DNA from: Ophiosphaerella korrae
Taxonomy: Eukaryota > Ascomycota > Dothideomycetes > Pleosporales > Phaeosphaeriaceae
DNA length: 64,000 bases
Direction of reading: 5' to 3'
Assembly (NCBI GenBank): GCA_028456385.1
Contig: JALNQF010000069.1
Coordinates: 124,001-188,000, forward strand
Within the stretch, counting starts at the first letter, position 1. Each line of letters begins with the position of its first letter. The position numbers and the translations under genes were made by a program. The notes under the pieces were generated by a model. That model worked only from the letters and a program-made list of their open reading frames with translations, searched no databases and had not been told where the DNA came from. This document shows positions 38,468 to 47,904 of this stretch, in pieces.

Positions 38468-39740
38468 GTGTTAGACGAGCGCGCACTGTTAATACAGTAC
38501 TGGCTCGAGACCTGCCCGGCTGACAGCGATCCTGACATGATGGCCGCACCACCAACACCACGAAGCGCATCTGTGTCGTCCCGCCGTGGGAGACGCCCCT
38601 CTAAGCATTCTGCACGTGCATCTCGAACGCCTAGTCCTAGCAAGCGACCGTCGCCGCAAACGTACTGTACACAGAACATGTCTTACGCTGGAGTCCTTAT
38701 TGACGACCTAATCGAACTCCCGCAGGAGATTGAACGCAGAGTGCGATATATACTAGAAGCTGAGTCTTTGGAGGACGTGATTAGTACAACAGAACACGGG
38801 TCGCAGCTGGCGACCTATGTGAAAAGGTTCCTAGACTAGTCGCGTCATAACGCAAGAAGTTGTTCGCTCAAAGGGGACTAGAAAGCTAGTTTGTTTAGTC
38901 TTATGGGTGACTTAGCGCAAGGCAACGTCCAATGCCATACATCAGAGAAGCGTGAGTTCGCTAGCCGTGTCTGGAGCACTGTTCTGAGATGCTGATACTC
39001 CCTCTAGTTTGGAACGCCGACCTCAAGCCCTCGCTGCCTGGCGTGGCCCAACCTGACGATGAAAGTGGCGCGTCAACACCGCGCTTTCCACAGCCGCAAT
39101 CTGCGCTCCCCGACTTCGATTTACAATCAGCATCCGGGTTTCTAGGGCCAGTGCCTTTGCTGCGACCGTACACACCTTCCATCGCTTATACGACCAGCAC
39201 CGAAGCTGCCGACCCATTCTACATTTCAACACCAAAGCCAGACATCGTAGTAGGGCTTAAAGACAGGGCTTTTGCGCCAACGCATCGAGTTCGGCTAGCC
39301 AAACACCAAAGCTTTGGATCGATACTGAGCGACCCGCATACGGCTGCCATGGGCCTGCGTTTTCCCTTCTTAATTGCAGAGACGAAGGGGTTGAGCCTGA
39401 ATGGGGGTCTAGTGGCTGCGCAGAATCAAGCTGCTATTGGTGCCGCTTGTATGCTAAAATACTGGATGATCTCGAGAATCAGGCTGCACTGCCCATGACA
39501 CCTGCATCTCTAGCAGCCCCCCGGCTCTGTTTCTCCATCACGACCGAGGGCCCAGTACATGAGTTGTGGGTGCATTTCAAACTTGGGGAGGCGACCCATA
39601 TGCAGAATATCAGGGCGTGGCGCACGACACATCAACGCGATGTGCGGGAGCTAGTGTACTGCCTGGCTCGAATCTTGAAGTGGGCGAAAGATGATTTCAT
39701 GAAGAAGATACAGGAGAAGTTGGATGCGGTACCGGGCTGA
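38468..39740 (+). pseudogene. DUF7924-like protein, near-complete pseudogene (copy B)
   Basis: Fungal DUF7924-type protein of unknown function; the SxLRFPFLIAETKG-type segment (E-x-K) resembles a PD-(D/E)XK nuclease core. Order: IQYWLETCPADSDPDM, a Ser/Arg/Pro-rich linker, LPQEIERRVRYILEAESLED, YVKRFLD, then in the same frame TAG stops at 38,837 and 38,878. A canonical 56-bp intron (38,951-39,006, GTGAGT...CTGAT...TAG) rejoins the frame at WNADLKPSLPGVAQPDDES. One A is missing near 39,453, where the frame jumps to LDDLENQAALPMTPASL, then LWVHFKLGEATHMQNIRAWR and a helical end at 39,740. The stops could be RIP leakage or ordinary decay. No start codon or N-terminal exon could be fixed. Confidence 0.65.
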
Positions 39741-39784
39741 ACGACTATCAATTTATGACTATTACCAACGTCTTGCCTTGAGTT

Positions 39785-40552
39785 TTGTTCGTGTTTATTT
39801 CTGATATCTTGGTGGCCCCACGGCAAACGTCACACGCCTCTTCGCAGCCCACCTGGTCCCCCCGTCCGTCTAAAAACTCGTCCAACACCCTAATCCTGCA
39901 TCATCTCACCCCGTGGGACCAGATTGGATACTTCATGCTGGATAATGCCTCATCAAATGATACCGCCGTTGAATTCATACTTAAGGAGGTCTGCCCGTGG
40001 ATGAAGCTGAAACAACGCCGCCATCGCCGGTTGCGCTGCTTGGGCCATATTATCAACCATTGCTGCCAGGCGTTTCTTATGGGCCGGGACTGTGAGAAGC
40101 ATCTTGCAAAGCTTGAAGAGCACTATCAGCGCGGAGACTATGCCAAAGTAGAAGGGCTCTGGAGGAAATTTGGATGTTTGGGTCGGCTTCACAACCTAGT
40201 ACGATACATTAGGCTTACTCCACAACGCCGTGAGGAGTTTGCTGCAATAGTTATCGGAGGAGATCTCTCTGAATTTGATGGGCTCGAGCTTATCCAGAAC
40301 AACTCGACACGCTGGAATTCATGGTTTCATTCAATCACACGTGCATTGAATGTTCGAGAGCGTTTAGAGATCTTCTCCGCTCGCCACGTACCTGGGAAAG
40401 GCTCTCATGGGATTGCGAATTTCAAACTTGATGGACAGCACTGGTTCGAGCTTGAAAAGATTGAACTTGCTCTAAAAGACTTCTACGCCGCAACTTTGCT
40501 TTCTGAAGGGAAAAGGACATCGCTCGCTGACTGGTTCTCAACCTTGGACTGA
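39785..40552 (+). pseudogene. hAT transposase fragment
   Basis: An uninterrupted frame with the middle of a fungal hAT transposase: QIGYFMLDNASSNDTAVEFI (catalytic Asp block, from about 39,922), RRLRCLGHIINHCCQAFLMG (conserved C-x2-H region), KVEGLWRKFGCLGRLHNLVR, NNSTRWNSWFHSITRAL and ELEKIELALKDFYAATLLSE. The first 40 or so residues are not hAT-like. The frame ends at TGA 40,550 after SLADWFSTLD, so the BED finger upstream and the C-terminal dimerisation domain are missing. It is not RIP-mutated. It starts 45 bp after the DUF7924 pseudogene and is followed at once by a minisatellite. Confidence 0.85.
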
Positions 40553-40560
40553 AAGAAACC

Positions 40561-40735
40561 ACCACCTGGGATGATTATTTAGTAGATAACTACTTGGGAT
40601 AAGATTACTAAGAGCCTACCAACTTGGATTATTATTTTAGTAGATAACCACTTGGGATAAGACTAGTAAGAGCCCACCACCTGTGATGATTATTTAGTAG
40701 ATAACCACTTGGCAACTTGGGACAAGTGGTGCATT
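40561..40735. repeat. 57-bp minisatellite, about three units
   Basis: Imperfect tandem repeat of a 57-58-bp unit that begins accacctgggatgattattt, continues with agtagataac, and ends agagcc. The third unit is incomplete. Units differ by substitutions and small indels. The array begins 9 bp after the stop codon of the hAT fragment. Confidence 0.8.
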
Positions 40736-41285
40736 TCCATGTCGCTATTAATAGGCTCATATTGATTTTAGATGAAACTGGCGGAGTCTCTCCTCTACAG
40801 AGTCTCTCCTCCACGGATTAGCTTCCAATTCAAATGCTAGGATTCAATCAGCTTGTGGCAGTGTGCATCGCGGCCTAACAGCATGCAGCGCTATCTGCTG
40901 ATGCCAGCAACCCGTTCATGCTTCGAAGCCAGGGCCTGGCCAATCTCTCCTCTAGAGACAGCGGCGCGTACCTCATGGCGAGGATAGTCATACGATGTTA
41001 GACATTGACTTCTATAGCACTGCTGCTGCCGAGAGACGGGACGCAGCCATGGAGCTTGCTATTCAGACTAGGGGTTCGTGTCCGCCTTACACGGCAGGGG
41101 AAAGGAAAGAGCCGCAAGACAGGTGAATGTATATCCAGGATTCGGAACCAATGCTTCCTAGCATGAACCCTGTCTGCAGCAGAGGCATAGATAAGGTAGA
41201 CCGTCATGCATTGTTGACCCCATTCCGGAAATAGCTTTCATCCGAACTGAGCTGAATAGTGAGACACAGCCGTCAAGTCTAGAAC
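40736..41285. other. Gene-free stretch
   Basis: About 550 bp of normal-composition sequence after the minisatellite. I find no transposase continuation, coding frame or RNA gene. A short direct repeat of gagtctctcctc (40,786-40,811) is the only local structure. Confidence 0.4.
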
Positions 41286-41867
41286 ATGACTACAGCTCAC
41301 GGGCGTGTTTCGGCGAGAGGCGCAGGCCCTGGTGGCTTCTACCCTATCCTGGTGGGTGTCACTATGGGTTTTCAGGGGCCTGGAACAACAGCACCCAAGT
41401 CTTCCTTAGTTTGGGGCTACAGCAATCAACCAGCTTTAGGGGAGACAAGGGGTTCGAGTCTGCCTCGTGTAGTGATGGCGCGAATGGGCAGCTTATGCGA
41501 AGAAGTGAGGGGGCGGCGCAGGTCTCTGCGATCTCTCTCCTTCGAGAATGAGCTCCTGCCTGCTGCAGAAACGTGGACGAGGGGGCGATCACAAGTCCCA
41601 CGTCACACCTTCCTGGCTAGCAGGAGGTACAGAGGAAGTGTGTATCAAAGGCTGGCGCACTATAACCCGATATATCAAATCTGTGAAGGTACGGAAGAGG
41701 AAGAATGCAAAGTCTTCAGCACAGGGCGTGTTGATTACTGGCCCGAATTGCGAAAGGCTCTAGGTTATCAGGAGTGGGGTGCTGAGCAGATGGAAGAGTG
41801 GAAGAGGCTCCGCCAGCGATACCTTGAAGGGAAAGGCTCCTCGATACAGGAGGTAAAACATAAATAG
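41286..41867 (+). CDS. Hypothetical protein (193 aa)
   Basis: An ATG-initiated single-exon frame of 193 residues. The first 90 residues are Gly/Arg/Ser-rich and could be non-coding read-through. The last 80 residues (RGSVYQRLAHYNPIYQICEG, KVFSTGRVDYWPELRKALG, MEEWKRLRQRYLEGKGSS) have ordinary, helix-forming composition. There is no known domain, signal peptide or membrane segment. It could also be a terminal exon of a larger decayed gene, since a gtacgg at 41,688 and nearby AGs allow other splicing. I do not recognise it. Confidence 0.35.
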   Translation: MTTAHGRVSARGAGPGGFYPILVGVTMGFQGPGTTAPKSSLVWGYSNQPALGETRGSSLPRVVMARMGSLCEEVRGRRRSLRSLSFENELLPAAETWTRGRSQVPRHTFLASRRYRGSVYQRLAHYNPIYQICEGTEEEECKVFSTGRVDYWPELRKALGYQEWGAEQMEEWKRLRQRYLEGKGSSIQEVKHK

Positions 41868-42283
41868 CAAAGTCTTTGTATCAGTGTGATATACCTGTCT
41901 GCGGTTCGAGCTTTGCTCGGCAGCTTGTGCGCACCGCCATTACAATGCTTACGAACAACCTTCACATTGCTCATACTAATCTTTTCACAGTCGCTGCATC
42001 GTCTCGACACGGCAAAAGCGTAAGCTCGTTAGGCCTGGCTAGATGAGCTTGCGAACGACAGCATACGCTCCTTCAAGCACTGCAAACCGCACGAACAAGT
42101 GGGTCTGCCCGCAACTTCGACCATGCAGTCGAGTGCCGTAACTAGTAGGTCGCGTCAGCATGCCGGATGTGGATAGGAATTCGAAATGCGAAGAGGAGCT
42201 GGGAGTATAATTTATTAGCCTCTTCTCGCTTGCCCTGGTTATCAGAACCCGACCAATGAATCGTATCATGATTTATCGATTTA

Positions 42284-42631
42284 CTATTTGCCACACTGTT
42301 TCAGATTCCAGGCAGCGTACCAGTGAACCAGGTTCTCTACCCTTATCAGATCTCTCACTGTGCGGTTTACATAGAGGCTCTCGGGGTTCTTGATTTGATC
42401 CAGCAGTGGCCTGAGAAACGCCGGGAACTCATGTTCCTTGGGGGCTTCGTCCATCCACCTGCGCACAATCCGCTCCTCGGCTTTGGAATAGTAGTCCTCA
42501 TACAGTTCCACGAGCTTAACTGGAGTTTCTCCGGTTCTATATACCTCTTGCAAAATTCCCATGAGTTCTATGGGGTTGATCCAGAATGGTCTTCCGTCGT
42601 CTCCGATTCGAAGCATAGCGCGTCGCTGCAT
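42284..42631 (-). CDS. Hypothetical protein or C-terminal exon (115 aa)
   Basis: A minus-strand frame from an ATG at 42,631 reads MQRRAMLRIGDDGRPFWINP, then ELMGILQEVYRTGETPVKLV, YEDYYSKAEERIVRRWMDEA and NLVHWYAAWNLKQCGK to TAG at 42,284. The frame stays open upstream to 42,886 without an ATG. A canonical intron (GTAAGA near 42,764 to CTGCAG near 42,691 on the minus strand) could connect an upstream exon. Charged, helical and protein-like, but the family is unknown. The opposite-strand frame of 172 codons over the same DNA is a shadow. Confidence 0.4.
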   Translation of the reverse strand: MQRRAMLRIGDDGRPFWINPIELMGILQEVYRTGETPVKLVELYEDYYSKAEERIVRRWMDEAPKEHEFPAFLRPLLDQIKNPESLYVNRTVRDLIRVENLVHWYAAWNLKQCGK

Positions 42632-42866
42632 TACAGGACATACTTGACGTTTCCATCGCCAAGCCAGTTTTCCACTCCCTTGTTGAGTCTGCAGGATAAC
42701 CCGGACGCTCCAGTGGACGAATTCGTTGCAAGCTTGATGAGAGTTTTTGCTTGGACTCTTACCTGGAGTCCGTGGCTTACGACCTCCAAGACGATAGATG
42801 CCCTTACGTGTCTCGCTCACAAGCCCTGGCTCTTGTGTTAGTTTTGCATGACTACGCGTCAAGCAG

Positions 42867-43064
42867 CTAGTACTTCCCTTCGTCAAGCTTCCCCGACTTC
42901 GCCGTTTTGTTGAATGATTCGGCAGCTTGTTTGCAGGATGCTGATACGTTTATCTGTCCCAGATTTACCTTGAATTCAGCCGTGCTGTAGCAATTGTCGG
43001 TGATGATGGTTGCCCCCGAGAAATCCATGTTAACAGTCTCACTGTGACAGTCCGACTTCTGCAT
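42867..43064 (-). CDS. Small hypothetical ORF (65 aa)
   Basis: An ATG-initiated minus-strand frame (MQKSDCHSETVNMDFSGATI to KLDEGKY) with three cysteines and no signal peptide. It lies just upstream of, and on the same strand as, the 42,284-42,631 frame, and could be an upstream exon of it if a donor lies near GTAAAT at about 42,972. There is no family evidence. Confidence 0.22.
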   Translation of the reverse strand: MQKSDCHSETVNMDFSGATIITDNCYSTAEFKVNLGQINVSASCKQAAESFNKTAKSGKLDEGKY

Positions 43065-43183
43065 CTCACGATATGCGGATAGATGATTGCGAACGTCTAT
43101 TTAGTAGTGCTAAGCTCCTCCTTACGGATTGTCGTTCTCGACTCTAGATGGATATAATTGAGGCGAGCGAATGCCTGCGGGCT

Positions 43184-43568
43184 TGGTATGGACGCCCTGG
43201 GCGTTACGCTTTTAATAACTCTGAGATAGGTTTGATGGAAGGCGAGACGGGTGGTGGAGTGATGTCTGGTGGCTAGGGTGCGGAAAGGGAAGAAGGCGTT
43301 GAGGAGGATGGCAGCGTGGAGGGTGGCAGTGAGGAGGAGCTCTGTATAATGGAAGAGAGGAGTACACCAGAGCAGGTTGCTATTAGCAAGTACATGCGCG
43401 GTGCCTGGGCAGCATTTGCCAAAGACCCAGTCAACGGCCTCACTACATACCAAGATGGCTGGCCACAGTACAACCCAAGTGACCGGACGCTTGCCAGGAT
43501 TGGTTTCAATAATATGGTTGGCACAAATCTTGCCGTTGGAAATCAATATGATGCGGGCTGCCCACCAT
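43184..43568 (+). pseudogene. Type-B carboxylesterase C-terminus, broken
   Basis: C-terminal part of a fungal carboxylesterase/lipase (COesterase fold). The frame reads WYGRPGRYAFNNSEIGL, hits an in-frame TAG at 43,274 (TGG expected class), then has an insert-like Glu/Gly-rich stretch, then TPEQVAISKYMRGAWAAFAK, DPVNGLTTYQDGWPQYNPSD and NQYDAGCPP. A 345-bp MITE is inserted at the TA of 43,568-43,569. The catalytic Ser/Glu/His blocks upstream are absent. Frame on the far side of the MITE (from 43,917) remains open for about 17 codons to a TGA, as expected if the MITE interrupted a formerly continuous exon. Confidence 0.65.
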
Positions 43569-43569
43569 A

Positions 43570-43914
43570 CTTGGGCATTGTAGAGGGAGCTCTACCCACC
43601 TCTACCCACCCCTGATTAGTCAATTAGATCTTATCATTTGATAAGATTGTAGGATTGTGGATGCTAAAGCCCTTAAGTCACCTAATTTTATTGATTCTGC
43701 TTAATATATATTGTGTTGACTAGTGATCTTGTTGGATCGCCCATGTCTTGACTAGAACTATTCCTAATTGGGAAACCCGCTATCCATAAATAGTAATTTC
43801 TACACCCTACCCACTACTCTACCCACTCTACCCGGGTAGGGTAGAGGAGACCATTCCTCTACCTGGGTAGGGTAGAGAAGTGGGTAGAGCTCCCTCTACT
43901 CTACAATGCCCAAG
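43570..43914. mobile_element. 345-bp MITE with long TIRs and TA duplication
   Basis: A non-coding element with terminal inverted repeats of about 40 bp: left cttgggcattgtagagggag, right end reading ctcccctcta-type sequence to ctacaatgcccaag. The TIRs match apart from a 5-bp tagag difference and end exactly at the flanking dinucleotide TA on both sides (43,568-43,569 and 43,915-43,916). TA duplication and TIR style point to a Tc1/mariner-mobilised (Stowaway-like) MITE. The interior has further palindromic ctctaccc/gggtagag blocks around 43,815-43,900. It is not RIP-mutated. Confidence 0.85.
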
Positions 43915-43916
43915 TA

Positions 43917-44156
43917 TGCTGGCTTCCTTCTCTACTCATGTCCCTCTTCTGCTCCGGATCCCTGCGAGAACCCCGGCTGATTCCGCCACCATACTACCTA
44001 CCGTAAAAATTTGCTAGAGTGGCAATCCGCTAGTAGGGGCTATGATTTTAGCTGCTGATCAAACCTAAGCGCGCTAATAACAAAGCGTGCCAAGTAAGTG
44101 ATGATATTAGACCGTCTCACATATAAAACCTGCTGTGACACTGTCTTAGCGCATCT
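43917..44156. other. Right edge of the GC-normal island
   Basis: About 240 bp of sequence with CpA/TpG still present. It includes the last codons of the interrupted esterase frame up to TGA near 43,970. No other gene or repeat seen. Composition turns AT-saturated just after 44,215, inside the palindrome that follows. Confidence 0.45.
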
Positions 44157-45925
44157 ACTAACGTGTCTGTGCGCGGTATACACGTGTTCGCGCAATGCAC
44201 GCTAAACACCAAATCTTACCTATCTTTAACTTAGTATAACTTTACTAATATAGCTCCTACTTAAAATCTTTAAAATAATATAGATTTAGAAGCTCTTATA
44301 CTATATATTTTATATATAAAAAAAATTCATTTTATGTATTATATTGTAAAATATAATATATTTAAAAATATACTATAAAATACTTATAATATACGTAAAA
44401 GTAGTATAACTTTTTAATTACTTAGAAATAGTAAAAACGTTCTATTTATAAATTATATATAAGATAAAAATAAAAAACTTTATTATATAAAGTTTTTTTA
44501 TTTAAAATTATTAAGACTAATTATATAACTTTAAATAATATAAGTTGTTTTTTAAAAGTATAAATATAGAAATTTCTTAATAACTTTCTTAATTATAGTG
44601 TAAATTAAAAACTTTTTTAATATAATTAAAGGCTGTATATATAGCTTTCTATAACTTAAATTATTACTAAATTTAGATAAGTATTAGGAAAGTTATTAAA
44701 CTTTAAATAATAAATCTTATTATTTTACTTCCTTAATCTATTACTTAATATTAGAGTTATAATATTGTATAATTTCTTTAGATATATATTTAGAGTATAA
44801 TATAAGTTTATATTTAAAATTTAAAAGAATATAATTATAAAATAAAATAGATATAAAGATTTAAAGTACTTAAAATTTAAAAAATAAATTTTATAAATAA
44901 AAGTATATAAAATACTAATAATACTATAATTTAAGTTCGTAGAAATACTAATATATATAGTTTAAAATAGTGTAATAAGTATTTAAGATTATATTTAAAC
45001 TAATTCTAATTTTTTTTTAAAAAAAAAGCTAAATAAAATATATTATAGAAATATATATTATAATATATAATAAGTTTTATATTATAAATTATAGTATCTA
45101 AATACTCTTTAAACTATATAAATATATATTATTAAGTATTTCTATAAACTTAAATTATAATATTATTAGTATTATATATACTTTTATATATAAAATTAAT
45201 TTTTTAATTTTTAAATACTTTAAATCTTTATATCTATTTTATTTTATAATTATATTCTTTTAAATTTTAATTATAAACTTATATTATACTCTAAATATAT
45301 ATCTAATAAAATTATACAATATTATAACTCTAATATCGAATAATAGATTAAGAAAGTAAAATAATAAAATTTATTATTTAAAGATTAATAACTTTCTTAA
45401 TACTTATATAAATTTTATAATAATTTTAGTTATATAAAGCTATATATATAGCCTTTAATTATATTAAAAAAGTTTTTAATTTATACTATAATTAAGAGAG
45501 TTATTAAGAAATTTCTATATTTATACTTTTAAAAAAAAACTTATATTATTTAAAGTTATATAATTAGTCTAGATAATTTTAAATAAAATAACTTTATATA
45601 ATAAAGTTTTTTATTTTTATCTAATATATAATTTATAAATAGAAAGCTTTTACTATTTCTAAGTAATTAAAAAGTTATACTACTTTTAAGTATTTTATAA
45701 GTATTTTATAGTATATTTTTAAATATATTATATTTTAAAATATAATATATAATATAATTTTTTTTTATATATAAAATATATAGTATAAGAGCTTCTAAAT
45801 CTATATTACTTTAAAGTTTTTAAGTAGGAGCTATATTAGTAAAGTTATACTAAGTTAAAGATAAGTAAGATTTAGTATTCGCGTATATTACGCGAACACG
45901 TATATACTACGTATAGATACGCTAG
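44157..45925. mobile_element. 1.77-kb foldback palindrome
   Basis: Two arms of about 800 bp are inverted copies of each other: 44,157-44,965 and the reverse complement of 45,110-45,925, with a spacer of about 145 bp around 45,040. For example, cttagtataactttactaat near 44,228 reappears inverted near 45,845. Arm differences are mostly transitions. The outer 60 bp of the left arm keep CpA/TpG (cacgtgttcgcgcaatgcac) where the right arm reads RIP-altered versions (tacgtgttcgcgtaatatac). There is no coding frame. It may be a foldback transposon, a pair of long TIRs left after loss of a central gene, or two elements inserted head-to-head. Confidence 0.8.
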
Positions 45926-47457
45926 TATTAAGTACTAGCTTAAGTCTAATTACTACCTAATTTACTACCTCTAAAATAGCTTATATACTACGTATACTAC
46001 TTACTTAGCTTATACCTAGTTAAATTAACTCTTAGTATTCTCTTAATATCTAAACTAGGTATAAAAAACAATCTATTACTAATTTACTTAGTACTAAAAC
46101 TCTATATAAACCTAATCTACTACGTAAATAAGTCTACTATTTTATATTAGCTAGAAAGAAAAAAGAGATTATTAAGTACTTTATATACTACTATATATAT
46201 AAGCTAGAAGTAGAGCTAAGTATAAAGTAGAAGTAGTATTACTTACTTAACTTTAAGTAAAATAGCTATATAAAGCTACTAATAGTAAAAGAGGCTAGCT
46301 ACTACTTTAAAGTACTTACGCGTATAGTTAATAATATATAAGTAGCTAGGTACTATATAATAAGCTTAAAGTAAAGCTAATAAGAAGTATTATTAGAGTA
46401 AAGGCTTAAGAGGCTACTAGAGCTTAAAGGTAAGCTCTTCTAGTAGTTTATTAAGTAGAAGTAGATAGGCTAGAAAGTATCTTAATTCTAGTTTTAGTAG
46501 TAAGCGAAGATCTTATACTATATAATATATAGTAATAAGTTACTTTTATTTAGTAATATTAGTATTTATATATAAAACCTTATATAAATACTAACTTAGA
46601 GAGATAAAGTAACTTTAAGTTCTTAAATAGCTAGTTCTAGAATTTTTACTAGAGATAGGATATAAGCTAGAAGTACTTTACTTATACTAGCTAGTAACTC
46701 TTACTTTACTACAAGAAGCTAGTAAATAGCTTTCTCTAATTTATTTATTAAAACTCTATTATAGTAATAAGTTTTTATATAATTTAGTACTTTTAACTAT
46801 CTTATATTATAAATATAGATAAAGTTCTACTTCTATTTAAATTTTTTAATAGTTATACTTACTATCTTAAAAAGAACTATATAGTATTAGCTTAAGTAGA
46901 GAACTCTAACTAGATAAAGTACTAAGCTATGTTAGTATTAACTATCTATATAGATAGAGAGCCTTATATTAAGCTATAGTTAATTTTCTATAAAATAGAG
47001 GGTAATAGGATTTATATAGTAAAGAGCTATCTTTAAGACCTTTAAGTATCTATTAAGTTATTAGCTACTACTTATAATAATAAGGAGCTACTATTTAAGT
47101 AGATAAATACTAAGTTAGTACTAAGCTTTAGAGGTAAAGAGAGCTTACTTATAATAGATAGTACTACTTTCTATAAAATAAGTTAAGAGTATAACTTAGA
47201 AATAACTAAGTTACTTTTATAGTTATCTTTCTAGGATATATAAGTCTACTCTAGCTACTAGATATAGTAGTTAATAAGCTATTTAAAGTATTACTAAGAG
47301 ATAAAATAGAAGCTATATTAGAAGCTAAAGTAAAGGCTAAGATAGCTAGTAGTAGTAATAAAGAAGCTATAAAGAGTATAATCTCTAAATACTAGATTAC
47401 TATAATAAAAGTAGTTAGAGATACCTAGGATAAGCTTTATAGATAAAAATATAAAGT
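45926..47457 (+). pseudogene. RIP-decayed coding-like relic, family unknown
   Basis: Between the palindrome and the Gypsy element B LTR, a plus-strand frame is readable with only TAA/TAG interruptions. Around 46,930-47,240 it gives segments such as IDREPYIKL, LIFYKIEGNRIYIVKSYL, LATTYNNKELLF and SFRGKESLLIIDSTTFYKIS. It is followed by a Lys-rich helical region near 47,300-47,450. This looks like a transposon protein, but I cannot place it in a family. RIP has removed nearly all Trp and many Gln codons. Confidence 0.35.
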
Positions 47458-47904
47458 TGTTATAAAGGTAATAAGAGAAATTAAGCTAGAACTAATTAGT
47501 CTTAACTTAGGTACTAATAACGTATAAGATAAGTAGGGTAATAACTTTAATTAGGAAACTACTTATAATTAGGATACGTAGGTAATCCCCTAATCTATTA
47601 AGTATATAGATAGAAAATAATTATAGATTAATAGATTAGTAATCTATAATCTATAGTTACTAAGAATAGATATAAGTAATAGATTATAGATTAGTAGAAA
47701 TATATAAATAGTAAAGATATATATTATTAGGATAGTATTAGTAATTTAATTATTAACTATAAGTAATAATACTAAGATAGTTATAAAACATCTCCTATTT
47801 ATTTATAGCTTATTATAGGTTACTATATAAGCTTTTATTATTATCTCCTAATCTACTAATAACTAAAAGGCTACTAAGGATTTAACCCTAGTAAGCCTAT
47901 TATA
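47458..47904 (+). repeat. 5' LTR of Gypsy element B
   Basis: 447 bp, starts tgttataaaggtaataagag and ends agtaagcctattata. It matches the 3' LTR along its length with scattered transitions, as expected for RIP acting on two copies. Confidence 0.85.

Noticed and set aside
38113..38679. 188-codon minus-strand open frame
   Set aside because: Antisense shadow of the DUF7924-like coding strand; Cys/Arg-rich without domain structure.
40561..40735. Regular repeats considered as a CRISPR array
   Set aside because: Eukaryotic context; units are contiguous 57-bp tandem copies without unique spacers.
42323..42841. 172-codon plus-strand open frame
   Set aside because: Opposite-strand shadow of the more protein-like minus-strand frame at 42,284-42,631.
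43097..43546. 149-codon minus-strand open frame
   Set aside because: Antisense to the carboxylesterase remnant, whose plus-strand frame has recognisable family motifs.
26380..44156. Island considered as the cargo of a Starship giant transposon
   Set aside because: NLR-type cargo would fit, but I could not identify a DUF3435 tyrosine-recombinase captain or the expected short terminal repeats in the window.
43917..44156. Search for tRNA or other structured RNA genes in the island and its edges
   Set aside because: No stretch with a convincing A-box/B-box pair or cloverleaf was seen.
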